Assembly (NCBI RefSeq): GCF_038069765.1
Contig: NZ_JBBPFS010000002.1
Location: 1-64,000, forward strand
Source of the DNA: Arthrobacter_B sp038069765
GTDB taxonomy: Bacteria > Actinomycetota > Actinomycetes > Actinomycetales > Micrococcaceae
Reading direction: 5' to 3'
DNA length: 64,000 nucleotides
Positions 41,294 through 50,106 of the stretch are shown one piece after another. Position 1 is the first letter of the stretch, and the number at the start of each line of letters is the position of its first letter. The position numbers were made by a program, and so were the translations under genes. Under the pieces are notes generated by a model. That model had not been told where the DNA came from. It searched no databases and saw nothing but the letters and a program-made list of their open reading frames with translations.

Positions 41294-43006
41294 ATGACAA
41301 CGACGTCAGGGCTGCCTCAGGCATCCTCCTTTTCCCGCGTGCCAGCTCCCGCCGCGGCGGCAGCCAACGCCCCCGCAACCAAGTCCGCCGGCCACGTCAT
41401 TGTTGACTCGCTGGCTGCCCACGGGGTGGAACGGACCTATGTGGTGCCCGGCGAGAGCTTTTTGGATGTGCTGGACGGACTACACCGGTCGGCCATTGAA
41501 ACCGTTGTGTGCCGGCACGAAGGCGGGGCCGCCTACATGGCCGAGGCCGCGGGCAAGATGCAGCAGCTGCCGGGCATCGCCATGGTCACCCGCGGGCCGG
41601 GTGCGGCCAACGCGCACGTCGGCCTGCACACGGCCTGGCAGGACTCCACGCCCATGGTGCTCTTTGTGGGCCTGATCCCGTTCGAGCACCGGGACCGCGA
41701 GGCGTTTCAGGAATTCGATATCAAAGCCTGGTTCGATACGGGCGCCAAACGGGTGATGGTCCTGGACCACCCCGAGCGGGCGTCCGAAATCGTGGCTGAA
41801 GCCATCTTCGCCGCCATGAGCGGCCGCCCGGGACCCGTCGTCGTCGGGCTCCCCGAAGACATCATCCGGCAGGAAATCAGTGCCGTTCTGCACCCGCCGA
41901 TTCCTGTTGCGCCGGGCGGCATGACCGTTACGGACTGGAAGGCGCTGAAGGCTGCACTGAAGGAAGCCGAAAAGCCGCTGTTTGTCACCGGCGGCAACGA
42001 CTGGACCCAGGAGGGGGCAGACGCCCTGACCCGGTGGCTGGAAGAGCACCACCTCCCTGCCGCCGCGGAATGGCGCTGTGAGGGCACCGTGCCGTTCGAC
42101 TCGCCTTCCTACGTAGGGCCGATCGGGTACGGCCGGCCGAAGCCGACCTATGACCTGCTCGAGGAGACCGACCTGCTGATTTTTGTCGGCACCGTGCCCG
42201 GCGACGTGATCACTGACGGGTTCCTGGTTCGCCAGGACTGGACCAATAAGAACTTCCTGGTCACCATTGACCCCTCGATGCGCGGCCGGTCCGGCCCGGT
42301 TTCCTATCAGATCGTCGCCAAGCCTGACGTGTTTGTCCGGGACCTGGTGTTGATGGACCTGCCGGTCAAGGACGAGTGGAAGGCCTGGACCTCGCGCATG
42401 CGCCGCGAACAGGAGATGTTCTCCGCCCTGCCGCCGGCCGGCCCGGGGGACGGACCGGCGCGGATGGATACCCTGATGGCGCATCTGGTGCCGACGCTGC
42501 CGGACGACGCCATGATCACTTTGGGCGCCGGCGAGCACACCAACTGGGCCCACCGCTATTTCCCCACCAAGCGGTACGCCTCCATGGTCAGCGCCCGCAA
42601 CGGTTCCATGGGCTACTCCGTTCCTTCGGCGGTCGCGGCGTCACTGACCTACCCGGGCCGGCGTGTGGTGACCATTGCCGGCGACGGCGAGTTCCTGATG
42701 AACGGACAGGAGCTGGCCACCGCGGCCCAGTACGGGGCCACCCCTCTGGTGATCGTGATGGACAACCAGGAGTACGGCACCATCCGCACCCACCAGGAAC
42801 GCCATTATCCGGACCGGGTCTCCGGCACCCAGCTGAAGAACCCCGAGTTTGCACTCATGGCCCAGGCTTTTGGCGGCTTCGGCATCAAGGTGGAGCTCGA
42901 CGCCGATGTTCCCGCCGCTGTTGAGGCTGCGCTCCGGGCGATTGATGAGGACAAGACGTTTGCGCTTATCCACCTGGTTGTGGAGCAGCGGGTCAAGGCG
43001 TACTAA
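41294..43006 (+). CDS. ThDP-dependent enzyme, second of two
   Basis: A 570-residue ThDP enzyme. It has a PYR domain with the catalytic Glu in CRHEGGAAYMAEAAGK and VTRGPGAANAHVGLHTA. The central domain and the PP domain with IAGDGEFLMNGQELATAA and MDNQEYGTIRTHQ follow. It differs considerably from the first ThDP protein, so the pair are not recent duplicates. It may form a second decarboxylase or ligase step or a heteromeric partner. The Ala-rich N-terminal extension (about 35 residues) lacks a clear role. Confidence 0.83.
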   Translation: MTTTSGLPQASSFSRVPAPAAAAANAPATKSAGHVIVDSLAAHGVERTYVVPGESFLDVLDGLHRSAIETVVCRHEGGAAYMAEAAGKMQQLPGIAMVTRGPGAANAHVGLHTAWQDSTPMVLFVGLIPFEHRDREAFQEFDIKAWFDTGAKRVMVLDHPERASEIVAEAIFAAMSGRPGPVVVGLPEDIIRQEISAVLHPPIPVAPGGMTVTDWKALKAALKEAEKPLFVTGGNDWTQEGADALTRWLEEHHLPAAAEWRCEGTVPFDSPSYVGPIGYGRPKPTYDLLEETDLLIFVGTVPGDVITDGFLVRQDWTNKNFLVTIDPSMRGRSGPVSYQIVAKPDVFVRDLVLMDLPVKDEWKAWTSRMRREQEMFSALPPAGPGDGPARMDTLMAHLVPTLPDDAMITLGAGEHTNWAHRYFPTKRYASMVSARNGSMGYSVPSAVAASLTYPGRRVVTIAGDGEFLMNGQELATAAQYGATPLVIVMDNQEYGTIRTHQERHYPDRVSGTQLKNPEFALMAQAFGGFGIKVELDADVPAAVEAALRAIDEDKTFALIHLVVEQRVKAY

Positions 43007-43218
43007 CGACGGGTGCGGGGGAGCGGGAGCCCGCCGTCGCCGGCGGCGGCGACGACCAGATCGCCGTCGTCGTTGGCCTTCAGCTACGGGGCGTGCAGCC
43101 TTTATGCGGCGGGATCACCGCGCAACAGCATGCAGGGAGGAGGACCTCACTCATCCCGCGCAGTCAGTCGAAGTTGCGCTAAGGGAGCGGACGCCGGGCC
43201 CGGCTTCCGCGGTGTTGC

Positions 43219-43617
43219 TTACTGGGCGTCGAAACGCTGACGTGCCTGTTCGATGCGATGAATGTTGTTCAGCACCCAGGTGCCGACTGCCCGAATAGGG
43301 GCCGCCATCTCCCGGCCGAGATCAGTCAGGGCGTACTCAACGCTTGGAGGTTTGGTCGGATACACGGTGCGAGCGACGAATCCCTCCCTCTCCAGACCGC
43401 GGAGAGTCGACGCAAGCATCTTGGGGGAAATCCCGCTGATGCGGCGCCGCAACTCAGCGAATCGTGTTGCCTCGATCTCCAACTGCATGAAGACCAGGAC
43501 CGACCACTTGTCACCGACCCGTGCCAGCGTTTCCGTCGCGCGATCACAGTCGGCGGTTTCCCGCAGGTCATCTAGTTTCACAAAAGTGCCCCCTCGACGG
43601 CTTTCAACTCTGTGCAT
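43219..43617 (-). CDS. HxlR-family transcriptional regulator
   Basis: A 132-residue winged HTH of the HxlR type. DCDRATETLARVGDKWSVLV opens the DNA-binding domain, and FAELRRRISGISPKMLASTLRGLEREGF (in two pieces) contains the recognition helix and wing. VEYALTDLGREM is the usual close. HxlR proteins often control adjacent oxidoreductases. It is divergent from the SDR gene. ATG at 43617; GTG at 43581 is an alternative that trims 12 residues. The 212-bp gap downstream holds GC-rich inverted sequence and no gene. Confidence 0.87.
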   Translation of the reverse strand: MHRVESRRGGTFVKLDDLRETADCDRATETLARVGDKWSVLVFMQLEIEATRFAELRRRISGISPKMLASTLRGLEREGFVARTVYPTKPPSVEYALTDLGREMAAPIRAVGTWVLNNIHRIEQARQRFDAQ

Positions 43618-43671
43618 AGAGTCAGTAACTGATGGATACCAACTATGTCACCGTAATCAGGGAGATGCATC

Positions 43672-44397
43672 ATCAATACACAACGAGTCGTCCTCATCAC
43701 CGGCGGCACCTCCGGTATCGGGCTCGCCCTCGCGGAGGCCTTTCTGCGTCGCGGTGATGCTGTGGCCGTCTGCGGAAGATCCCGGCCCGCCCTCGACCGC
43801 ATCAGCCTCAAGCACCCGGAAATCCTTGCCATTCAGGCAGATGTGACTGATGACGCCAAGCGAGCGGCCATGCTAAACAAGGTTGCGGAGAGGTTTGGGC
43901 GCCTCGATATCCTGGTCAACAACGCCGGAACTTTCATTGAGCGCGACTTCACTACCGCCGCTCTCGCCATGCGCGATCTGGAAGAGGAAGTACACCTCAA
44001 CCTCACCGCACCGATCCGGCTCACCGGCGAAGCTCTGTCCCATTGGCCGAAACTGGAAGCGATTGTTTTCATCACCTCCGGGTTCGCACTGGTGTCGCCC
44101 ACACGGGCCCCCACCTACGGGGCGGTAAAAGCGGGACTGCACGGTTTCGCAGATGGCCTTCGCAGACAACTCGCACCGCATGGCACGCATGTACTAGAGG
44201 TGCTTCCTCCCACAACAGACACCCCCATGAATGCCGGGGCCAGCGGGAAGATGCTTCCACCCTCAGCGGTCGCCGAAGCAACCCTTCAGGCCCTGGCTCA
44301 CCGGCAACCGATGGCCCTGCCAGGAGGAACCAAGATGCTTCCGACGCTCATGCGGCTTACCCCACAGCGAGTCAGCCGCATGGTTGCTGCGATGTAG
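43672..44397 (+). CDS. Short-chain dehydrogenase without a canonical start codon
   Basis: A 241-residue SDR if translation begins at ATC 43672. The reading gives (I)NTQRVVLITGGTSGIGLALA, with the full Rossmann motif, later NNAG and YGAVKAG. In frame there is no ATG, GTG or TTG before GTG at 43762, which would delete the cofactor loop. An AGGGAG ribosome binding site lies at 43659-43664, 7 bases before the ATC. Possible readings: a rare ATC start, a point change from ATG, or a sequencing error. It is divergent from the HxlR regulator, which probably controls it. The substrate is unknown. Confidence 0.7.
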   Translation: MNTQRVVLITGGTSGIGLALAEAFLRRGDAVAVCGRSRPALDRISLKHPEILAIQADVTDDAKRAAMLNKVAERFGRLDILVNNAGTFIERDFTTAALAMRDLEEEVHLNLTAPIRLTGEALSHWPKLEAIVFITSGFALVSPTRAPTYGAVKAGLHGFADGLRRQLAPHGTHVLEVLPPTTDTPMNAGASGKMLPPSAVAEATLQALAHRQPMALPGGTKMLPTLMRLTPQRVSRMVAAM

Positions 44398-44588
44398 AGC
44401 AGCCCGCCATGCCAACGCTCAGCGTTGGCGGATCAGCGGTTCCCTCCGGCTTGATCTCATGCCCTTCGCACCCGAACTATCCGACATATGACTGTTTCTG
44501 CTCCGAACTGTTCAATTCTCTTTGCGGAAGGGTTTGTCTAGCAGCATCCGGGCATCACACCCCTGAACCCGAACCCTAGGATGGAGGA

Positions 44589-46334
44589 GTGACCGGATCT
44601 TCGAAAACTCCCAGCCCGTCCTCCGCCGCAGGCTCCGCTGAGCCGGGAGCGGGAAACAACCTCAGCTCGCTGCAGGCCGCACGCTCCGCCGTCTCCGCAC
44701 TGATTGCAGCCGGGGTGACCGACGTCGTCGTTGCCCCCGGCTCGCGCAGCGCCCCGCTGGCCTACGCGCTGGCGGAAGCCGAAGCGCAGGGCCGGGTGAC
44801 GGTGCACGTACGGATCGACGAGCGGGTTGCCGGCTTCACCGCCCTGGGCCTGGCCCGCGGCGGACACCGCCCGGCGGCAGTTGCCACCACCTCGGGCACC
44901 GCCGTGGGTGAACTGATGCCGGCGGTGATGGAGGCGCACCACGCCGGCGTGCCGCTCGTGGTGCTCTCCGCCGACCGGCCCGCGGAACTGCACGGCACCG
45001 GCGCCAACCAGACCACCGTCCAGCCCGGGATCTTCGCCGAGTTCCCCGCCGCCACTGCCGACATCCGCGCCGGAGACGATCCCGCCGGAGCCATCAGCGC
45101 CGCCTTTGACCGGGTCAGCGCCGGCAGTCCGGCAGGCCCGATCCACATCAACCTGCAGTTCCGCGAACCGCTGATCCCGCAGGACGGCGACACGGCCGGA
45201 CTGCCCGCAGGTGACGCAGGCGCCGCGGCCGCCCCGGACACGGAACTGCCCGCCGACCCCGTCGCCACCGGCAGCGAAGCGGCAGTGCTCGCCAAGCACT
45301 CCGGCACCCGCCGCGCCGTCGTCATTGCCGGTGACGGCGCCGGTGAGATCGCCGCCCTGTTTGCCCGCCGCGCCGGACTGCCGCTGCTGGCCGAACCGTC
45401 CTCGAACGCCCGCTTCGGCCCGAACGCAATCGGCGCGTACCGGCTGCTGCTGGAGGAACTGGGCCCGGAGATTGAGCGGGTGGTGGTCTTCGGCCGGCCC
45501 ACCCTGTCCCGTCCCGTGGCCGGGCTGCTCGCCCGCACAGACGTGGAGAAAGCAATCTACGTGCCGCGCCCGGTCAACTGGTTCACCGCCGGACGGCGCC
45601 CCGAAACCATCATCACCGATCTGGCCGGACTGTTCGACTTTGCCGGCGAAGGCACGCAGGGCTGGCTGGAACGCTGGCAAACCGCCTCGACCGCGGCGAT
45701 GGCCGCGGTGTCCTCGCTGCTCGACGGGCAGAGTGAACTGAACGGCCTGCACGTTGCCGACCTAGTCTGGGACCACACCGACGGCAACCTGGTGCTCGGC
45801 TCTTCCAACCCGATCCGGGACATGGACCTGGTGGCGGCCCCGGACTGGCATCCGCTGGACGTCTACGCCAACCGCGGGCTGGCCGGCATTGACGGCACCA
45901 TTGCCACGGCGGCGGGCATCGCGCTGGCCAACGGCATCCCCACCCGGGTGCTGCTGGGCGACCTCACTTTCCTGCACGACGCCGGCGCCCTCCTTCTGGG
46001 CCCCGGGGAACCGGAGCCGGACCTGCAGCTGGTGGTGCTGAACGACGGCGGCGGCGGCATCTTCTCCACCCTCGAGCACGGGGCGCTGGGGGAGCGGGCG
46101 GAGTACACCGCCGTCGTCGAGCGCTTTTTCGGTACCCCGCACACCGTGGACATCTCGGCGCTGGCGGCCGCCTACGGGGTGCCGCACCGGCTGGTCCGCA
46201 CGGCGGATGAGCTCGACGCCGCACTGGACGCTCCCGTTGCCGGCCGTTCCATCCTGGAGGTCCCGGTGCGCCGGGATTCCCTGCGGGAGCTGCATGCGAA
46301 GGTCAGGCAAGCCGTGCAGAAGGTGCTCGCCTAG
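44589..46334 (+). CDS. menD: 2-Succinyl-5-enolpyruvyl-6-hydroxy-3-cyclohexene-1-carboxylate synthase
   Basis: The 581-residue ThDP enzyme of menaquinone biosynthesis. VVVAPGSRSAPLAYALAEAE and VHVRIDERVAGFTALGLARG contain the family Glu and substrate loop. ATTSGTAVGELMPAVMEAHH and NDGGGGIFSTLEHG near the C-terminus (ThDP motif variant) are MenD features. It joins isochorismate with 2-oxoglutarate to give SEPHCHC. Start GTG at 44589 follows GGAGGA. The pathway partners menC (36 kb upstream) and menF (5.6 kb downstream) are separated by other genes. Confidence 0.92.
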   Translation: MTGSSKTPSPSSAAGSAEPGAGNNLSSLQAARSAVSALIAAGVTDVVVAPGSRSAPLAYALAEAEAQGRVTVHVRIDERVAGFTALGLARGGHRPAAVATTSGTAVGELMPAVMEAHHAGVPLVVLSADRPAELHGTGANQTTVQPGIFAEFPAATADIRAGDDPAGAISAAFDRVSAGSPAGPIHINLQFREPLIPQDGDTAGLPAGDAGAAAAPDTELPADPVATGSEAAVLAKHSGTRRAVVIAGDGAGEIAALFARRAGLPLLAEPSSNARFGPNAIGAYRLLLEELGPEIERVVVFGRPTLSRPVAGLLARTDVEKAIYVPRPVNWFTAGRRPETIITDLAGLFDFAGEGTQGWLERWQTASTAAMAAVSSLLDGQSELNGLHVADLVWDHTDGNLVLGSSNPIRDMDLVAAPDWHPLDVYANRGLAGIDGTIATAAGIALANGIPTRVLLGDLTFLHDAGALLLGPGEPEPDLQLVVLNDGGGGIFSTLEHGALGERAEYTAVVERFFGTPHTVDISALAAAYGVPHRLVRTADELDAALDAPVAGRSILEVPVRRDSLRELHAKVRQAVQKVLA

Positions 46335-46563
46335 TCCAGGCGGGCTCGTCCGGGGGCGTTCCATTGCTGCCGCAGCTGCCCCTGTCACTGAACCAGTCTC
46401 CTCCGCCGGTGGGACCGCTGAGCGGCGGCTGAGTATTAGGACAATCGAGCAAGTGGTGCCGCTGAAAAGACGGGTATTTGGAAGGTCTACAACGGGCCTG
46501 TTTTGACCCGTTTTGGACCTTATTCGAAGCGGAAATGTCAGAGGCGGGTGAAAGCCTGAAGTC

Positions 46564-48267
46564 ATGGATCAGCACCGGAGAAATCCCGGCACGAAAGCCG
46601 GACCTGAACAGGCTGCGGAACCCCGCAGTCTGGCGGTCTATGAGGCCGAGCTGGTCCCTGCCGCTGTCTCCACCGACAGTCCTGTGGCAGCATCTGACGG
46701 CGTCGCCCGCGAAGGTCCCGTAGCAGCGGCCACATCCACCGAACATCCGGCCGAACGGGTCTCCGCTGCCGAACCAGCCTCCGCATACCGGGACGGGCTC
46801 ACCGGGTCGCTGGCACTGCATGGTGTCGAGGTCCTGGACGATGAAGCAGCAGGTGCCGTCCTCTCGCATCTGGATCACCTGATCCGGTGGGCGCAGGCGC
46901 AGCAGGCCAAGGTCCTGCACCGGATCGAGACCGTCTACCGGGAGGACATTCGCTCCGCGACCGGCAAACTCGACCCCAAGCTGGCCTTCAGCCTCGCTGC
47001 CTCGGAAGCGGCAACGATCCTGCAGCTGCCGTATAACACCGGGAAACGGCTCATGGTCGAGGCCGGAACCCTGTGCCAGACCCATGCCGCCACGCTGGCG
47101 AAGTTGCAGGACGGCGGAATCAGTTACGGACATGTCCAGACAGCGCTGGAACAATCGGTCGGTGTGCCGGGCCCGGCGCTGCCCGCCTTCGAAGCGAAGC
47201 TACTGGAGATGGCGGACGGGCAAACCCGGCCCCAGTTCGCTATTCGCGCTCGCCGGCTGCGCGAGAAGCAGTACCCCGAGACCATTGTCGAGCGGCAAAA
47301 TATTGCGTTCGAGCAGCGGAAGGTGTGTCTGGAACCCGGTCAGGACGGGATGTCCTGGCTTTCAGCGTTGCTGCCTGCGGAGAAGGTGCAAGTAATCTTC
47401 ACCCAGCTGTGCCAGGCGGCCCGGGGTGAGCAGGCCGCCGGGGATCCGCGCACGGTGGATCAGTTGCGTGCGGACATTCTGCAGGATCTGCTGCTCAATG
47501 GCGGCTACACCTGCAGCGGCGAAACTTCGGAAGAGGAAGCCAGATCACCCAAGCGTTCCGGTACCACCGAGGGATCCGGTACCGCCGAGGGTTCCGGTAC
47601 CGCCGAGGGATCCGGTACCACCTGCGCCGGCGGCGGACTCAAAGCCCGGGGAGAGATCCTGGTGCTGATCACCGCCGAAACCCTCTTCGGCGCAGACGAC
47701 CAGCCCGCCGAACTGCACGGGTACGGGCCGATCAGTCCGCAGACCGCCCGCCGAATGGCCCGCGAGGCAGCGAAATGGACACTGGTGGAGCGGGAACCGG
47801 ACACCGAGGAAATCCTCCGCCTGGGCCGAAGAAGGAAAGTCCCCTCCGGACTCAAGCGTTGGCTGCGGGCGCGCGATGGAACCTGCCGGTTCCCGGGGTG
47901 CCGGTCCAACGCGGTTATCTGCGAAATCGACCACACCAAACCCTGGGCCCAGGGCGGCGCCACCGACCACGACAACCTCGAGCATCTCTGCCGGCGGCAC
48001 CACATGTTCAAAACCGAGGGCTTCTGGAAGGCCCGACAACCCGAGCCCGGCATCATCGCGTGGACGTCACCCGCCGGCCGGACCTACCGGACCGAACCGC
48101 ACTTCTCCCTTGCCTCCGATGCTTCCCATGCCTCCGATACTTCCGACACCTCCGATGCCGAGCAACCTCCCGGACCTCCCCATCGGGTCCAACCGCATTT
48201 CCCGATCCCGAACGTGCCCGAGAGCGACGGCCCGGATGACTACGGCGCAGACCCGCCGCCGTTCTAG
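46564..48267 (+). CDS. DUF222/HNH endonuclease domain protein (13E12 family)
   Basis: A 567-residue protein of the common actinobacterial DUF222-HNH family. The N-terminal DUF222 (about 70-320) is followed by a Gly/Thr/Ser/Glu-rich linker made of six-residue units. The HNH domain (about 430-490) has CRFPGCRSNAVICEIDHTKP and HDNLEHLCRRHHMFK. The C-terminal tail contains SDASH-type repeats. The role is unknown; DUF222-HNH genes are numerous and not clearly mobile. ATG at 46564; the 229-bp gap after menD holds only a weak inverted repeat at 46491-46514. Confidence 0.85.
   Translation: MDQHRRNPGTKAGPEQAAEPRSLAVYEAELVPAAVSTDSPVAASDGVAREGPVAAATSTEHPAERVSAAEPASAYRDGLTGSLALHGVEVLDDEAAGAVLSHLDHLIRWAQAQQAKVLHRIETVYREDIRSATGKLDPKLAFSLAASEAATILQLPYNTGKRLMVEAGTLCQTHAATLAKLQDGGISYGHVQTALEQSVGVPGPALPAFEAKLLEMADGQTRPQFAIRARRLREKQYPETIVERQNIAFEQRKVCLEPGQDGMSWLSALLPAEKVQVIFTQLCQAARGEQAAGDPRTVDQLRADILQDLLLNGGYTCSGETSEEEARSPKRSGTTEGSGTAEGSGTAEGSGTTCAGGGLKARGEILVLITAETLFGADDQPAELHGYGPISPQTARRMAREAAKWTLVEREPDTEEILRLGRRRKVPSGLKRWLRARDGTCRFPGCRSNAVICEIDHTKPWAQGGATDHDNLEHLCRRHHMFKTEGFWKARQPEPGIIAWTSPAGRTYRTEPHFSLASDASHASDTSDTSDAEQPPGPPHRVQPHFPIPNVPESDGPDDYGADPPPF
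47554..47625 (+). repeat. Four 18-bp tandem units in the DUF222/HNH linker
   Basis: Units at 47554, 47572, 47590 and 47608 share the pattern (G)G(T/A)TCCGGTACCGCCGAG and encode repeating GSGT(A/T)E hexapeptides in the linker. Copies differ at a few bases, so the array likely varies between strains. Confidence 0.9.
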
Positions 48268-48395
48268 GTGCCTTTCTCCGTTCATGTCCGACCCCGTCGT
48301 ACGAAGCGGCAGCCCGCCCCGGGAACCGCACTACCTCGATGTCCTGGATGAAGAAGCCGCCGTTGCCTGGGCATACCCAGACAGCGCAGGCCCGG

Positions 48396-48440
48396 CCAAA
48401 ACAAAAGCAGCCATCCCGCACCGAAGTGCGGGATGGCTGC
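48396..48440 (-). terminator. Intrinsic terminator of the amino-acid ABC operon
   Basis: GCAGCCATCCCGCAC (48407-48421) pairs perfectly with GTGCGGGATGGCTGC (48426-48440), loop CGAA (TTCG on the minus strand). On the minus strand it is followed by TTTTGTTTTGG, a clear U-tract. It ends the four-gene ABC operon. Confidence 0.9.
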
Positions 48441-48453
48441 TGCGGCAGAAGGC

Positions 48454-49236
48454 CTAGAGCACCTTGGAGAGGAACTCGCGGGTGCGCGGGTGCTGCGGGT
48501 TGTCCAGGACGTCGCTCGGGCGGCCCTGCTCGACAACGACGCCGCCGTCCATGAAGACCACGCGGTCACCGACTTCACGGGCAAAGCCGATCTCGTGGGT
48601 CACCACCATCATGGTCATGCCTTCCTCAGCCAGGTTGCGCATGACGGCGAGCACGTCGCCCACGAGCTCGGGGTCAAGGGCGGAGGTGGGCTCGTCAAAG
48701 AGCATCATGTCCGGATCCATGGACAGCGCCCGGGCAATGGCCACGCGCTGCTGCTGGCCGCCGGAAAGCTGGGCGGGGAACGCATCGCCGCGGTCGCCCA
48801 GGCCCACCTTGGCCAGGTTCTTCCGGGCAACTTCCTCGGCCTCGGCCTTGCCGCGCTTTTTGGCGCGGCGCTGGGCCAGCGTGAGGTTCTTCAGCACGTT
48901 CAGGTGCGGGAAGAGGTTGAACTGCTGGAACACAATGCCGATCCGGGTGCGGACCTTGTCCAGGTCCGTCTCGGGATCGGTGATGTCTACGCCCTCCACC
49001 AGGATGGTGCCGCTGGTGGGCTCCTCCAGGCGGTTGACGCAGCGCAGCAGGGTGGACTTGCCGGAACCGGACGGGCCGATCACGCAGACCACTTCGCCCT
49101 GGTCCACGTGGAAGTCGATGCCCTTGAGGACCTCATTGGAGCCGAAGCTCTTGTGCAGGTTCCGCACCTGGATGGCGGGTACGGCGGTGTTGGCGGCGGC
49201 GGGGGAGCTGGATGCTGCAGTGCTCATGGCAGTCAC
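48454..49236 (-). CDS. Polar amino-acid ABC transporter ATP-binding protein
   Basis: A 260-residue ABC ATPase. Walker A GPSGSGKST, Q-loop VFQQFNLFPH, signature LSGGQQQRVAIARAL and Walker B MMLFDEPTSALDPE are complete. It is of the GlnQ/GluA type. GTG at 49236 (in a GTGA overlap with the permease stop) is preferred because GAGAGG lies 5 bases upstream; ATG at 49227 is an alternative. It powers uptake of a polar amino acid bound by one of two substrate-binding proteins encoded upstream. Confidence 0.92.
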   Translation of the reverse strand: MTAMSTAASSSPAAANTAVPAIQVRNLHKSFGSNEVLKGIDFHVDQGEVVCVIGPSGSGKSTLLRCVNRLEEPTSGTILVEGVDITDPETDLDKVRTRIGIVFQQFNLFPHLNVLKNLTLAQRRAKKRGKAEAEEVARKNLAKVGLGDRGDAFPAQLSGGQQQRVAIARALSMDPDMMLFDEPTSALDPELVGDVLAVMRNLAEEGMTMMVVTHEIGFAREVGDRVVFMDGGVVVEQGRPSDVLDNPQHPRTREFLSKVL

Positions 49237-50018
49237 CGGCCTCTCTGGTTGTGGCGTTCAAGCTTGGCCACCAGCTGCGTCAGCGGCAGCGTGATGATGA
49301 GGTACATCAGGGCAGCCAGCACCAGCGGAGTGGCGTTGGCATTCTGCGAGACGGCATCGCGGGCAAACGTGGTGAGTTCGCGGTCCGCCAGCGCCATGCC
49401 GGCGATGAACAGCAGCGAGGTGTCCTTGATCAGGATCACCAGCTCGTTGGTCAGCGGGGGAGTGATGATGCGGAAGGCCTGCGGCAGGGTCACGGAGACC
49501 ATGGTCCAGGCCGGGCCCATGCCCAGCGAGCGGGCGGCTTCGATCTGGCCGGGAGGAACCGCCTGGATGCCGGCGCGGATGGTCTCGGCGATGTACGCGG
49601 CGGACACCACGATCAGGGCGATCAGGCCGGCGCCGGCATTGCCGCCCGGCGGACGCCAGGAGAACGCGATCGGCACTGCGAAGGCAAAGGCGAAGATCAC
49701 CAGCAGGGCGGGCAGGCCGCGGAAGATTTCGATGTACGCGGTGGCGGCCCAGCGGTAGGGTGCCACCGGGGAGAGCTTCATCAGGGCCAGGATCAGGCCC
49801 AGCAGCAGGCCGCCGGCAAAGGCGATGGCCGTGTAGATGATGGTGTTCTTCGCGGCCACCGTGATGATGGTCGGGAAGGCCTCCTTTGCCACTTCGGGGT
49901 CAAAGAAGTTCACCCCGATGGCTTTCCAGTCCGCAAGCAGGACTACGGCCAGAACGACCAGGATAAAGACGGCATACAGGCTGCCCCGGAAGAGGCGTCT
50001 GCGGGTGGAGGGTTTCAA
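49233..50018 (-). CDS. Polar amino-acid ABC transporter permease
   Basis: A 261-residue permease with about five to six helices of the HisM/GlnP type. The ABC-contact loop is in AARSLGMGPAWTMVSVTLPQAFRII, split here: EAARSLGMGPAWT then PQAFRIITPPL (EAA-type motif). Only one permease gene is present, so a homodimer is likely. It is 88 bp from the upstream binding-protein gene and overlaps the ATPase gene by 4 bp. Confidence 0.9.
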   Translation of the reverse strand: MKPSTRRRLFRGSLYAVFILVVLAVVLLADWKAIGVNFFDPEVAKEAFPTIITVAAKNTIIYTAIAFAGGLLLGLILALMKLSPVAPYRWAATAYIEIFRGLPALLVIFAFAFAVPIAFSWRPPGGNAGAGLIALIVVSAAYIAETIRAGIQAVPPGQIEAARSLGMGPAWTMVSVTLPQAFRIITPPLTNELVILIKDTSLLFIAGMALADRELTTFARDAVSQNANATPLVLAALMYLIITLPLTQLVAKLERHNQRGR

Positions 50019-50106
50019 GGTGGAGCCTTCCGCGGAAGATATGTGTGGCGCCGTCCCGGATTGGATCGCAACCCGGGACGGCGGAACGTTCAGTGCTTGT
50101 CAGTGC

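Noticed and set aside
46491..46514. Intrinsic terminator after menD
   Set aside because: AACGGG/CCCGTT has only a 6-bp stem with a 10-base loop. The tail is short, so support is weak.
48284..48457. 57-codon open frame after the DUF222/HNH gene
   Set aside because: Its 3' half is the intrinsic terminator of the ABC operon on the other strand, so coding is unlikely.
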